A stretch of 64,000 bases of DNA from Cyrtodaria siliqua (taxonomy: Eukaryota > Mollusca > Bivalvia > Adapedonta > Hiatellidae). Shown here in pieces: positions 1 through 10,710 of the stretch (positions are counted from its first letter, which is position 1; each line of letters starts with the position of its first letter). Made by a program: the position numbers and the translations under genes. The notes under the pieces were generated by a model. It was not told the origin of the DNA, did no database searches, and was given only the letters and a program-made list of their open reading frames with translations. Where the stretch lies: assembly GCA_037043455.1 (NCBI GenBank), contig JAWPHD010003071.1, forward strand, positions 62,001 to 126,000. The letters are read 5' to 3'.

Positions 1-1105
1 TTTAAATCCCATTGAGCCTTTTTTTAAACCACTGACCATCCCAAGGCCCTACAGCTGACATGAACTTACGTTTTCATGGCGTTTCATATTTTACTTCTAT
101 TTTTCCTCGTAACTGCCACAAGAAAATGTGACGTACAAACAAACAATGACTTTTTTTTTTTATCTCCGCTTTTCTTTGGAAAGGCAAGGACAAAAATATT
201 ATTAAAAACAAATTCTACAGTATATATAGTTATGTTTTTTATTTTTTGGAAACAGATGAAGCATTATAGTTCATAGCTAAATACAAGTTTCAAAAACAGA
301 ACGACACAGCATGCTTTAAATTATTTCGACAGGTAAACATTCAAGAAAACTGTCTACTGAAACATGGGCATTCATACACAAATTGCCTAGATTGACCAGA
401 TTATTCCCTTTGGTGAATTGCATGCATGCATGACTGATATTTATGGTTTAGTCTACTGAGATACATGGGTTGTTTATGCAGGAATTGCTCAATATCTTCA
501 GTAACTTCGGTTGATGTTGGGGTCGACAAAAATTCCCTTTTCAAACCATGCCTCACACGTCAATGTCCGATTAATATTTCCAAGAAAGTAAAATTTCATA
601 TGAATTCTCATTTTCTCATTCTCATTTTTCATTAATATTAGTAATCTGGTAGTTTGGTAAAAAATTGACTAAAAAATGAAGGCCCAATTGTCTTAACAAG
701 GCAAAGTATAACATTTTTAATTAAATCAAGGGCCATAACTCCACTCTTACTGGTCCGATCTGGCTGGTTTTCAAAATTTTCAGAGCTTGAATGGATAATA
801 ACAATCTGGTAAAGTTTGGTCAAGATCGAATGAAAAATGAAGGCCCTATTATCTTAACGAGGCAAAATACAGCATTTTAAACTAAATCAAGGGCCATAAC
901 TCTGCTGTTACTAGTCCGATCTAACTGGTTTTCGAAGGCCATAGTTTGGGTTCAATGTTATATTACATGTATATGCATATGTTCCTTTCCACTTTATATA
1001 ACTCTGATAAGGGGAACCAGTGTTCACTTTCAGCAGAGATTTGGAGAGATTTTCTCTCTCTTTTACTCAAAATCCAAAATGGCCAAACCATTCTCATCAC
1101 TTTAA
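1..1105. other. 3' flank of NUFIP1; two core units of a repeat family
   Basis: No gene is seen. From about 635 to 940 are two roughly 150-bp units carrying AAATCAAGGGCCATAACTC and GGTCCGATCT, the same core as in 18.4-19.2 and 36.5-38.3 kb. The rest is AT-rich and unassigned. Confidence 0.6.
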
Positions 1106-1111
1106 TTTATT
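1106..1111 (-). promoter_or_regulatory. Likely NUFIP1 polyadenylation signal (AATAAA)
   Basis: AATAAA on the gene's sense strand, about 170 nt after the TGA. It is the first canonical hexamer I see downstream. AT-rich sequence makes chance matches easy. Confidence 0.45.
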
Positions 1112-1279
1112 TGCAATAAACAAATTACAAACAATCTCTGACACCAGCAGATGTAAAAATCTCATACATAATTTGCATAGTGAGACTCTTCTCTCGATAT
1201 GGATTTGGTTCAGAGCGATCCCAGACGAACGCACCACTCTGCGGATGCCTATTGTTAGAATATAAAATAAAACACTGGT

Positions 1280-1390
1280 TCAAACATGTTCTCGTTTATC
1301 TTCCTTGTCCTCAAAGAAGTCACTCTTCACAATAAAATGAACACACTGTAGTATCTTGTTTCTCTCTTGTCGGATCTCCTTGGCTAATAA
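1280..1390 (-). CDS. NUFIP1: NUFIP1 coding exon 10 (ZNHIT3-binding C-terminus and stop)
   Basis: 36 codons plus TGA after acceptor TTTATTTGCAG. It encodes LLAKEIRQERNKILQCVHFI then VKSDFFED. It matches the vertebrate C-terminal block LLxxxIRxERNxILQCVRxIxxxDFF, which in human NUFIP1 and yeast Rsa1 binds ZNHIT3/Hit1. The protein ends soon after the DFF motif, as in homologues. Sense-strand AATAAA follows at 1111-1106. Confidence 0.93.
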   Translation of the reverse strand, partial: LLAKEIRQERNKILQCVHFIVKSDFFEDKEDKREHV

Positions 1391-2357
1391 CTGCAAATAA
1401 ATTCGAAATAGGTGCAGTTTGAGCAATTTTATATGAAAATGAAAACATGGGCTCGATTTTATTTTTAAATCGATCAACACTGCACCTCCAACAGCTTGAT
1501 TTGAACTAGAAATTTTAAAAGATGTAAAACGGTTTTAATAAATGTTCGCCACGTGTGTTTTTCGCATCCTCACCATTTTCTACCTACCAGGTATTAGTTA
1601 TTTTATAGACTGAAAATCGCAACTGAATATTTCAATAGTAAAATAAAGTTTTTATACGAAAACATTGCTACAAACCCTTTGATATAACCAAACTAGTCTA
1701 GGGTTGAGGTTATCATAACCTAGATGGTCTTGTGAAAGACAATACGTGTTGATGAAATTGAGGTTATTAAGGAAGACAATATATCTCGTCATCATCCATG
1801 TTCGACGGGAAAATATTTCTCAAACACACACAATGTAGAACAATAAAACAATCTGCATTTTAAAACAAATTTTGGTGGAACTTTAAAATAAATCAGAAAA
1901 AAATACACATCGTTAAATTAAAGCATGTACATGTACGTTAACTTAAAAGCAAGTTTAAAATCAAATTTAGCAATGTTTTGGATCTGTCGTTAGAAAGTTA
2001 ACATAATCTGTAAATTTAATTATTTATAGTATGCTATATGTCCTTCATGTCTTCATATATGATTTTACTGGTCTAGACAACACTCTTTATATACTCTATA
2101 AATATGGTAGAAGCATACATATAAATATGTATGTATAATCATTAGTGCTGTTCCAATTAATCAATTTGATCGAGCATTGACCAGAATATACTTGAAATGT
2201 GTTTCTTTTCTTGATTATAGTTTCAAAAAGTTTACACTGGTGTGTTATATGAAAGCCATGTTTAATGGATTAATGATCGATCATCAGTTGGCTGAAAAAT
2301 TCTGATGATCGATCACAAATTTTCAACCGATTCCCAATAATCGTGTATAATTAATAC

Positions 2358-2500
2358 CTTTTCTAGCAAAGATTTGTCCACTTTTTGATGTGGCTGCCAT
2401 TTTTCCTTATTTTTGTTCTTTTTCCCTCGAGTTCTGTTCTGTTTCCGTCTGCTGTTGTCATGTTTACTGCCTTTACTTCCGTCATCATTTATTTCTTTGA
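2358..2500 (-). CDS. NUFIP1: NUFIP1 coding exon 9 (basic linker)
   Basis: 143 nt: TC completing Val420 and 47 codons, phase 0 at its end. Acceptor AATTTACTACAG, donor GAAAAG|GTATTA. It encodes a strongly basic segment including SRRKQNRTRGKKNKNKEKW, a plausible nuclear localisation or RNA-binding stretch, ending KSLLEK, which leads into the conserved C-terminal helix region. No long open frame marks it; it was found by needing an exon of this phase and content. Confidence 0.88.
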
Positions 2501-3004
2501 CTGTAGTAAATTAGGGAAAACATTCTTAGTGTCATGAAAACAGTTCCGAATTTTGCTCTTAGCTCCACCCACTTCATTAGCATATAGATTTTTTTATTAA
2601 TTGGAATTACTAAAAAAATCCTGTGTCTATTATATAAAGCTAACCAGTTTCTGACAGCAGCTATTCAAAATTTGAGAAAAAAAATCCATATCTAATTTTG
2701 CTATAGATAGGCAAAATTACAAAATGAAAAATCCATTTTTGGTGGGCAGTTATAGATTGACATAGCCCTAAGTTTCTACAAACATTGTTAAAATGTAATC
2801 GATTTCTGATAAGACACATAGGCAAGAGCCACCATTGGTCAGCAGGCCTCTGACAAGTATGTGTTAATTGGATTTGAATGACAGGTTGGAACTATGTATT
2901 GGATGAAGTGTTGGTGAATGGCTGATCAATACCTTGTTTAGGTTATTTCGAGCCACCCCAACTAGTTATTTCGAGCCACCCAAACATAGGAATATGGGAA
3001 CCCT

Positions 3005-3440
3005 GCCCTACGCTTACTATCAAAAAGATTCCTATGGCCTAGATTTCTATGGTATAGATTCCTATCCATGACCTAGATTACCATGGTCTAGATTCCTATG
3101 GCATATATTCATATGGTATAGATTCTTATGGCCTTGATACCTATCCATGGCCTAGATTCTTATGGCCTAGATTCCTATACATGGCCTAGATTCCCATGGT
3201 CTAGATTCCTATGGTATTATTTATATATTATTATGGCCTAGATTCCCATGGTCTAGATTCCTATGGTATATATTCTTATGGCCTAGATTCCTATGGCCTA
3301 GATTCTCATGATCTAGATTCCCATGGTCTAGATTCCTAGGGCATAGATTCCTAGGGTAGAGATTCCTAGGGCAGAGATTCCTATGGCAGAGATTCACTGT
3401 GGTAGAGATTTAATGTGGGTACAGATTCACTGTGGTCCCG
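3005..3440. repeat. Short tandem array of CCTAGATTCCTATGG type
   Basis: Dozens of imperfect copies of a 12-15 bp unit (CTAGATTCCTATGG and variants) fill an intron between NUFIP1 exons 8 and 9. Units grade from CCTATGG to CCTAGGG to CACTGTGG toward the right edge, as expected of a minisatellite with local homogenisation. Confidence 0.85.
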
Positions 3441-3805
3441 TTAGAAATAACATGGTCCTCAAAGAAATTGACAAATAGCATTATTAATCACGAAATAAAG
3501 ACTCCGTAATTTTGTATGTATGGTAGTGTACACCTTACTTTGAAACATAACACTGTGATGATGTAATCTACAAATTGTGAGGATAGAGAATGCTTTTTAA
3601 TACCAAGGTAGAGAATGCTCAGCCACTTTCACTACCATTGTAGTCTGGCATATTTTAATGTCAAAAATGACAAAATTAAACAATAAAAACTCGAAAAATA
3701 TCATATTCTGTCTGGTACACATTTTCAGAATTTGTTTTTATAAATATGGCAAAATAACCTGATCAGCAACTTTCAAATATGAATGATATTTTATAATTAT
3801 CAAAC

Positions 3806-3958
3806 CTGTTTTTTTTGTGTCCTCATCGTCAGCTTCACTGTCAGAATACGAAGCTATGAGGCTGCCGAGGGCACCTGCTGCCGACAGCTTGGGTTGGGTA
3901 GATGTTGCAGCTCTCTTGACACCATCATCCTGGTCAGAATCTGAGTCACTGTTGGAGT
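3806..3958 (-). CDS. NUFIP1: NUFIP1 coding exon 8 (acidic Ser/Asp block)
   Basis: 153 nt: AC completing Asn369, 50 codons, then G of a split Val codon. Acceptor ACAACTGTTTCAG, donor ACAG|GTTTGA (weak). It encodes SNSDSDSDQDDG and later GALGSLIASYSDSEADDED, the latter matching the family's ALxSLxxSYxSxSxSE stretch. Serines next to acidic residues are plausible CK2 sites (inference). Confidence 0.9.
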
Positions 3959-4014
3959 CTGAAACAGTTGTAAGCAATAGGAATACATACAGGTGATCAC
4001 CTGACTACGTCTCA

Positions 4015-4758
4015 AGCCGTAGAAAACAATACTCATGTGAATAAAGTCAGTATTCATGTGAATAAAGTCATACCGGTAATTCATTTGAATTAAGTCAATA
4101 AATAATAAGCATATAAAGTTTAATATTCCAGAGAACAGTCACTATTTATGTGCATAAAGTTCAATATTTATGTGAATATAGTTACTATTCATGTAAATAA
4201 AGCTAATATGTATGTGAATAAAGTTCAACATTCATGTGAATATAGGCACTATTCATTCGATTAGTCGGTATTCATGTGAATAAATAAAGTCAATCTTGTC
4301 AATATTTATCTGATTAAAGTCAATATTCATGTAAATGAAGTTTAATAATATATATCATGTGTAATATTTATGTGAATAAAGTCACTATTCATTAAAATAA
4401 AGTCAGTAAGCATGTGAATAAAGTCACTATTCATTAAAATAAAGTCAGTAAGCATGTGAATAAAGTCACTATTCATTAAAATAAAGTCAGTAAGCATGTG
4501 AATATAGTCACTTTTCATTAAAATAAAGTCAGTAAGCATGTGAATATAGTCACTATTCATTAAAATAAAGTCAGTATGCACACGTGAATAAAGTCACTAA
4601 GTCACTATTCATTAAAATAAAGTCAGTATGCTCGCAAATAAAGTTACTTTTCATTAAAATAAAGTCAATATGCACGTGAATAAAGTCACTATTCATTAAA
4701 ATAAAGTCAGTAGGCTCGTAAATAAAGTCAGTATGCTCGTGAATAAAGTTACTATTCA
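4015..4758. repeat. 42-bp tandem array (ATTAAAATAAAGTCAGTAAGC)
   Basis: A well-conserved 42-bp unit alternates CATTAAAATAAAGTCAG with CATGTGAATAAAGTCAC between about 4390 and 4750; looser half-units of GTGAATAAAGT extend left to 4015. Both halves share AATAAAGTCA, so the 42-mer is probably a dimer of an older ~21-mer. It lies in the intron between exons 7 and 8. Confidence 0.85.
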
Positions 4759-4940
4759 GTGTGTTTGTTTGTATAGTGTTTTATGTCATTTTCAACACAT
4801 GCAAGGTTATATATGACGGTTGATTTATTGGTGGAGGCAGACCACCCACTTTTCCTGGGTAGAACCAGTACTGTACACCTCCCGCCATCCGTAAGAATTG
4901 ACACGTCCTCACTTACAAGTCTATGACCGAGGGGCTATAT
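4759..4940 (-). repeat. SINE-like copy, head truncated
   Basis: On the minus strand it shares the body and 3' tail of the 13819-14066 element: CGGATGGCGGGAGGT, GTGGTCTGCCT, then GACATAAAACACTATACAAACAAAC. The tRNA-like head is missing or unrecognisable. Confidence 0.65.
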
Positions 4941-5176
4941 CCCCAGGGGTTGGGAAGCAACCCGTTGTCTATGCTGCTTGGATGGTTGTATCTGTCTGTT
5001 CATGTCCAGTAAGTTTATATATGGTTATAGGGTGGGGATCTCAACGGTTACTAATTTACTAATTCAGGGGGCCACCCACACCCTCATATATACAGTTCAT
5101 CTTGCCTAAGGTCTAACATGCGTGAATGTCCAATAAACCCCCATTTTAGTATACCCGTATTAGTGAAACCTCTTAC

Positions 5177-5394
5177 TAGTAGCACCAAAGAATACTGCCA
5201 GTGCATCTGTCTCGGGTTCTTCTGTATTGTCACAGTCCTTTTTGAGTTGTTTCTCGCTTGTGCAATCTGCGTCTTTTGTATCTGTCATCTTCCGTTTACT
5301 GCTATTTTCTTCATTGGGCTCTCTCTCCCCAAATGACCTCCCGCGACCTCTGCCCCGACCTCTATTGTTTCTGCCTCCTCGACCTTTCATTTTG
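5177..5394 (-). CDS. NUFIP1: NUFIP1 coding exon 7 (GKMKG and RG-rich stretch)
   Basis: 218 nt: one base completing Gly296, 72 codons, then A of a split Asn codon. Acceptor AATAAAAG|C is weak, donor ACTA|GTAAGA is good. It begins KMKGRGGRNNRGRGRGRGR; the GKMKG step directly follows the PEP block as in vertebrate NUFIP1. An RG run of this kind suggests RNA contact and arginine methylation (inference). The rest is charged and Ser/Thr-rich, ending DALAVFFGAT. Confidence 0.9.
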
Positions 5395-5689
5395 CTTTTA
5401 TTAAAAACAAAATTAATAATTAGTATTACAAATTAAAAGCATTCACAAGATATACCACCTTTATTTATATTAATTAATGTTACTAAACAATGCTTGTATA
5501 TATATGGGGTTTAAGGTCGCTTTAACAATCTTTCAGTCATATCAAGACAATGTGTACTTGCAGCAGTGAGCTCTATACTCAACTTTATAGTGCTGCCACA
5601 CTCAAATACCATGCCGTAGACACATGGCAGGATAACCGACCCGGTTACATCATACTGACACCGGGCTTACCAGTCCTACACAGGAAAAA

Positions 5690-6030
5690 TGTTGTGACAT
5701 GTGCCACATATGTGTTACTTTCTTATTATTTTCATTTGTACATCATGTTATTTACATATTTGCCACATATATAAATGATACATATGTGGCAAATATGTAC
5801 CACATATATTGTTTATGTGAAAATAATACATATGTGGTACATATGAAACTGCGATACATAAAATGCATAGCCATTTATTTTTTGAACATTGTAGAAAATG
5901 GTTAATCAACCCGATTAAGTTTTAATGTTAAAATTTATTTTTCATATGTAATACACACATGTTACTTTCATATGAAATACATATGTAGAATGCATATGTA
6001 GCACATATGTAAAACATATGAATGTCATAC
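5690..6030. repeat. CATATG-rich palindromic segment
   Basis: Many CATATGTGGCA, ACATATGT and CATATGAAA motifs in both orientations, including a self-complementary pair at about 5758-5800. Probably a decayed inverted-repeat element. Confidence 0.55.
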
Positions 6031-6067
6031 CTAGACATATCCTTTATATGCTTAGGGTTAAACAAAG

Positions 6068-6180
6068 GAGCTACTAGACCGAGTATCACCTTTTATAATG
6101 TTTGGTATAACCAGGCCAGCGACTGAACCCACGATCTCCTGCATGAGAGATGGACACTCTAGCAATCGGCGCCGCAGATA
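6068..6180 (-). repeat. tRNA-derived SINE head fragment
   Basis: On the minus strand, GATTGCTAGAGTGTCCATCTC followed by GTGGGTTCAGTCGC reads like a tRNA anticodon arm and B box. No complete tRNA fold, so a SINE relic. Confidence 0.5.
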
Positions 6181-6342
6181 AGGAATCAAAAGCAAACATA
6201 TAAAATAGTTATTACAAAAATAATAACCACTTCTGTTTGCTTTACAAGACCTAGCAAGAAGAATCAAATGACAAAATGTAAACAATCTCTTTTTCAATAT
6301 CATACATTTGTATTAAAAGAATGCTTAACAGTGCAAACTTAC

Positions 6343-6435
6343 CCAAAATATTTTTCCTCTATGACTTCACCTCTGGCAATTTTATCTGCATTTACAGCAT
6401 TCTGTTTTGCTATGTTCTCTGATGTAGGGTAGTGC
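6343..6435 (-). CDS. NUFIP1: NUFIP1 coding exon 6 (PEP-type SNU13-binding block)
   Basis: 93 nt: one base completing Lys265, 30 codons, then GG of a split Gly codon. Acceptor CAACTTATTTCAG, donor TTTTGG|GTAAGT. It encodes HYPTSENIAKQN followed by ADKIARGEVIEEKYF. The YPT, NI and RGEV residues are the hallmark of the NUFIP/Rsa1 PEP-type motif that contacts SNU13/15.5K in known members. This region is the strongest family match in the gene. Confidence 0.93.
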
Positions 6436-7096
6436 CTGAAATAAGTTGAAGAGTTTCAATGTCAACTCGTCACCAATTCCAGAGTACGAATACTCCAGTC
6501 CTATGTTAACCTCTTTAACAGCTAAAGGCTATTTCATTACAACATTCCCGGGACCCCAGGAAGACAATTTAATAAACATCTATGGGTGAACCCTATTTTC
6601 TGAAATTTGGTTCATTAAGCTGAATTTTGCATTTATGGGTGGGTGTCCAATTTCAAAAGTGCCTTCTTGGGGTCCTATGTATGTTTTAATAGAAAAGCTC
6701 TTAACAGCTGGAACATTTAATGAAACTCACGTTTTTTTGAAGTTATTTTTTCAAATTATCCTAAAAAGCAAACTATTATTGCCTTAAATATGTATTGGAA
6801 GGCAAAATACACATAGTTTAGTGATGCTTAATCATTTAAAACCTTTTTTTTCCTTTAATACCTCATGTATTAAACAACTAAAATCAAGGTAAAAAAAGAA
6901 CAAGATGTTCATTTAAGTCAATATGTAACGAGTCAACCACAGCAACTCGTGTCAAATCAAAATCTTGATTTTGAACATCATTCTGTAGGAATGAAACACT
7001 TGTTTCCATTTCAACCTACTGCCACTGAAGAACTGCGTGACAGACCAGTGTTCATTGTTTTATGTGTTCACATTAGGAATGGAAACACATTATATT

Positions 7097-7814
7097 CCTA
7101 CTGTGCATTTCAGGGTGCCTGGACGTCAAATATGAATCGAGATTTTTTTATTACTTGCTATTTGTTTTCAAACCTGATATGATTAATAGATTGAATGAAA
7201 ATAGACGCTCCTTGATCTGTTTACAATCTTGCCATAGCCATCCGTTATGTTTCACAAAGCCTAAAATTCAGTTTGACCCCTCTTGTTTACATTGTAAAAA
7301 TTAAAACATGCGTCATTATTTTTAGAAATTGTCGTCTGCGCATGTCTGTTTCTAGGGTTCGGATGTACCAAGTAAACGTAGGTTATGCAGGGTGGAACGT
7401 AGGTTATGTAGGGTGGTGTTGTTGTTCAATGTTCAGCACCTCCAGCAATCGATCATACTTACCTTTTATTTTGGAATGAAAAACATTATATCTAGCAAAT
7501 AAAAGGTAGGTAAATAGTATACTGCGTTTATATTGTATTACTTATATTATTTTTCAACTGATTTTTTAAGTCACCCTACCCTAGAAAACTGAAATGTTCC
7601 ACCATTGCCATTTTGGTTTTTAGCTATCAATAAAATGACATGTAAACAGTGGGGGACAAAAGGAATTTTTGGCTTTGCAAGACTTAGAGGATGGCTACGC
7701 GAAGATTGCAAACAAATTCAGGAGCGTCCATTTTCATTCTTTTCCATCATATTAGGTATGAAAACATATAGAAAGTAAAAAAAATATCTAGGCACCCTGA
7801 AATGCATAGTAGTC
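7097..7814. mobile_element. Foldback element with long inverted arms
   Basis: Arms of roughly 145-165 bp at 7097-7262 and 7671-7814 are imperfect inverted copies; outer ends read CTACTGTGCATTTCAGGG and its complement CCCTGAAATGCATAGTAG. The inside has no transposase frame. Non-autonomous DNA transposon remnant in the exon 5/6 intron. Confidence 0.65.
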
Positions 7815-8085
7815 ACATGTGATGAATTTTAGCAGCCAGAAACTATCTACAGGTATGCTCGCAAAGTTGCAAACCAACAACAATCTCAAAATGTTGGACT
7901 GAAGCTTCATAATTAAATTTATCGGGGATTTGCATCTCAAAAAGTCCTATACATGAGATATTCTTGCGCTAATCAAACATCCACTAGAACATAGCCCTGA
8001 GCTATAGATAAGCCGAGTATTTTACTCATACTGTTTTTGCCAAACCCGGCAGTTTTTTAACACTGTGAGTATCATTACTAATCAG

Positions 8086-8456
8086 CTTAGGCCTAAAAAA
8101 AAATAATGTGTGTTTCTGGTTTCACCCTGTCAAAAAGTTAGGGTAGGTAGGTAGGAAAAAGTTTGTTTTTTTTAGATATTTTTTTTATATATATTGTTCG
8201 CATATATTATGCCATTTTTGTACTAAGGCAACTTATTGATAACCTTTGCAAACAGTTTGGATCCAGATTAGATGCTTAACAACTCTGGCTAATAAAATTA
8301 TCATTTGAATAAAAATATTTGTTGTTTGATTGTAATATTTTCTTTTTTTTTCTTTCTTTTTTTCTTTTTTTTTTTTGCTAAAAATATTTAGGGTCGGCGG
8401 TGAAAAAGTAGGGTCGGTCGGGAAACCGGAAACACACATTTTTTTGTTAGGCCTTA
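8086..8456. mobile_element. MITE with ~40-bp TIRs (TTAGGCCTAA...TGTGTTTC)
   Basis: Left end reads CTTAGGCCTAAAAAAAAAT then GTGTGTTTCTGG; the right end is its inverted match, CCGGAAACACACATT then GTTAGGCCTTA. Subterminal AGGGTAGGTAGG and AGGGTCGGTCGG also pair. A second copy is at 20866-21166. Confidence 0.75.
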
Positions 8457-8861
8457 CTACAAATACTCATAACTTTTAAAAACCGTGAGTATTATATTTG
8501 TAGGTATTGTCCTGTGGGACAGTTTATTCCATATTTACACAATGTAAATTGTTCCAAAAGTGTGTCTAATATTAAGGTCATACAGTGTTTCTTTTCTTTT
8601 TATTTAAATTCCATTTAATCGGCATAGTTGTTTCTTTTAAAATGTATTAATTTACATACATTTTGAAATCATGAACTATTTCAAGAAAATGTTTACTCTG
8701 AATGAGTTCCTTTTACTCATTCATTTTGAATCTGATGAGTAAATACTCATTACAGTTAAAAAGTATCTACAGCTCTGACATACATCAAGCCTGATCATCA
8801 AAAACAAAAATGTAGTCCAAACAAACAGCTTTGTCATTTCAGTGATTCAGATAGTTTGAGA

Positions 8862-9455
8862 CTTAAAGGGAATGTAGCCAAACAGGCTCAGTTATTGAGT
8901 GTCCTACACAGGAAAAATGTTGTGTCATGTGTCAAATGTGTTACTTTCCAAACAGGCTCAGATATTGAGAGTGCGGAAAAACTTGGAAAAAGGTGAAAGA
9001 ATGATGAAAATCGAATTATAAACAAAAAAGATATGACCATTTGAAGGTTGTCCTAAAATGGATATAGGAGCCGCCATTTTGAGAACTATGACGTCATAGT
9101 TCAAAATTACCATATAAATCGCATTTAAAGCAAAGAAAATATCACTGCAAATGAATGCAACATCAAGGTCATTTAAAACATTATTGCCATTAAGTATACA
9201 TATTTTTCATACAATTGCTGTTATTTTTTCCCTATAAAATCAGTAAATGTTCATATTTATTCATATTCCATATATGGTCATTTAGAACTGTGATGCCATA
9301 GCTCTCAAAAGGGCGGCTTCCATATCCGTTTCAACACGACCTTCAAATGATCATATCTTTTATCATCCGATTTGATAATTCTTTAACCCTTTTCAAGTTT
9401 TTCAGAACTTTTGATAATAAAGATTGTTTGGCTGTGTCGCTACATTCCCTTTAAG
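8862..9455. mobile_element. Foldback element with ~200-bp inverted arms
   Basis: It begins CTTAAAGGGAATGTAGCC and ends with the inverted match GCTACATTCCCTTTAAG. Arms pair further in (GGATATAGGAGCCGCC against GGCGGCTTCCATATCC). The left arm holds a short insertion (about 8902-8948) flanked by a repeated CCAAACAGGCTCAG. No coding capacity. Confidence 0.75.
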
Positions 9456-9529
9456 GAAGAACTTACTTTTAAATTAATATGATGAATGAGAACCAAACGG
9501 CATATATAACTATAAAGATAAAGCTTCAA

Positions 9530-9930
9530 CAGTATGTATATACAGTATACAGCAATTCTTTTCATTCAACCAAGGGCCATAACTGGTGTTTATCATCCCA
9601 TATTGATATTTTCGAAAATGTCTGACTTTTCCATGATATGGTCAAGTTTGGTAAAGATTGGATACAAGGGTATATATAAATAGAGACTCAACAGTATTTA
9701 TATACAAAACATAGCATTTTTCCATTAAATCAGGGGCCATTCTTTGGTGTTTATCATCCCATATTGATATTTTCAAAAATGTCTGGCATTTCCACGATAT
9801 TTAGTCTATGGTCAAGTTTGGTAAAGACTGGATACAAGGGTATATATAAATAGAGACTCAACAGTATATTTATATACAAAACATAGCATTTTTCCATTAA
9901 ATCAGGGGCCATTTCTCTGGTGTTTATTAA
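9530..9930. repeat. ~170-190 bp tandem repeat, about 2.5 units
   Basis: Units carry CAGGGGCCATTTCTCTGGTG, CATCCCATATTGATATTTTC and GGTCAAGTTTGGTAAAG, ending GGATACAAGGGTATATATAA. The array abuts the palindrome at 9932. Confidence 0.7.
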
Positions 9931-9931
9931 T

Positions 9932-10030
9932 TTACTATAAGTTAGCTCGGATGAGTTCGAAAAACACCAATATTGGATAAATTATCCAATATTGGTGTTT
10001 TTCGAACTCATCCGAGCTTACTTATAGTAA
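9932..10030. repeat. 99-bp near-perfect palindrome
   Basis: Two ~49-bp arms meet at GGATAAATTATCC near 9981. The outer ends are TTACTATAAG and CTTATAGTAA; the only breaks I see are single-base changes near the outer ends. It would fold into a very stable hairpin; likely a tiny foldback transposon. Confidence 0.85.
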
Positions 10031-10258
10031 TCCCTCTTGCTTGGATAAATAATAAACTCCAACAGAAAATCAACTCAGCCATTGTACTCTCTGACACACT
10101 ACATCTATTTGGGAGGACAAATTGTTCTGTATTGGTGAGGAAAACAAATCAGACTATGTTGTTAAGAAGTGTGTGCACTACCAACTGGGCTACACAGATA
10201 CCTGAAAGAAATACTGACTTCAATGAAGACAGAACAGACAAAAAACAAACATGTTTAC

Positions 10259-10341
10259 TTTTTCCTTTCGTCCCTCCATTTCTTGATGTCCTCCGGAGTT
10301 TCTAACGACCAAATCTTTTTGGCTAGGCCTGATCTGTGTTG
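10259..10341 (-). CDS. NUFIP1: NUFIP1 coding exon 5 (TPEDIKKWRDERKK segment)
   Basis: 83 nt: 27 codons plus two bases of a Lys codon completed in the next exon. Acceptor ATATTTTCGCAG, donor AAAAA|GTAAAC. It opens with QHRSGLAKKI, whose His completes finger 2, and continues SLETPEDIKKWRDERK. That corresponds to the conserved LDTPEEIxxWRxERRK stretch of NUFIP1. The split-codon phase matches exon 6 exactly. Confidence 0.92.
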
Positions 10342-10510
10342 CTGCGAAAATATAACTATTACAGGTAACTACTATAAAATGCACAGACCTCTAGAAACGT
10401 TAGTTATATGTATCTATGTATTCAAATGATGGTAAGGTTTAGGTGGGAATGGCCTCGACCCTGATAGACTTATCATGAGGTGAATAAAGAATCTTCTAAT
10501 CTAGCCTAAG

Positions 10511-10700
10511 AACTGGAACTATCACTGTAGGTGATGAATACCCCCGCTTTTTTTTTTATTCTAAGCCAAACATAAGGCCATAATTCTGTAATAAATTAGG
10601 CAATCATCAATAACAATGGGTGATGTAGAGGGACATAAGATCATCAGTTGTTATGAGTACATGAAGTTTGGGAAGAACCCATTCAAAATTGTTTGAGAAA
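10511..10700 (+). repeat. Left end of the element family seen complete at 43690-44910
   Basis: Shares ACTATCACTGTAGGTGATGA, TACCCCCGCTTT, ATAATTCTGTAATAAATTAG and GTGATGTAGAGGGACATAAG with the 43.7-44.9 kb element, then breaks off where another element begins. Confidence 0.7.
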
Positions 10701-10710
10701 TGCTAGTAAT

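Noticed and set aside
5118..5436. Plus-strand hydrophobic and Pro-rich frames
   Set aside because: Antisense of NUFIP1 exon 7 (RG-rich), which has splice and family support.
10169..10429. Plus-strand frames around 10.2-10.4 kb
   Set aside because: They overlap NUFIP1 exon 5 on the other strand, which has conserved residues and matching phases.
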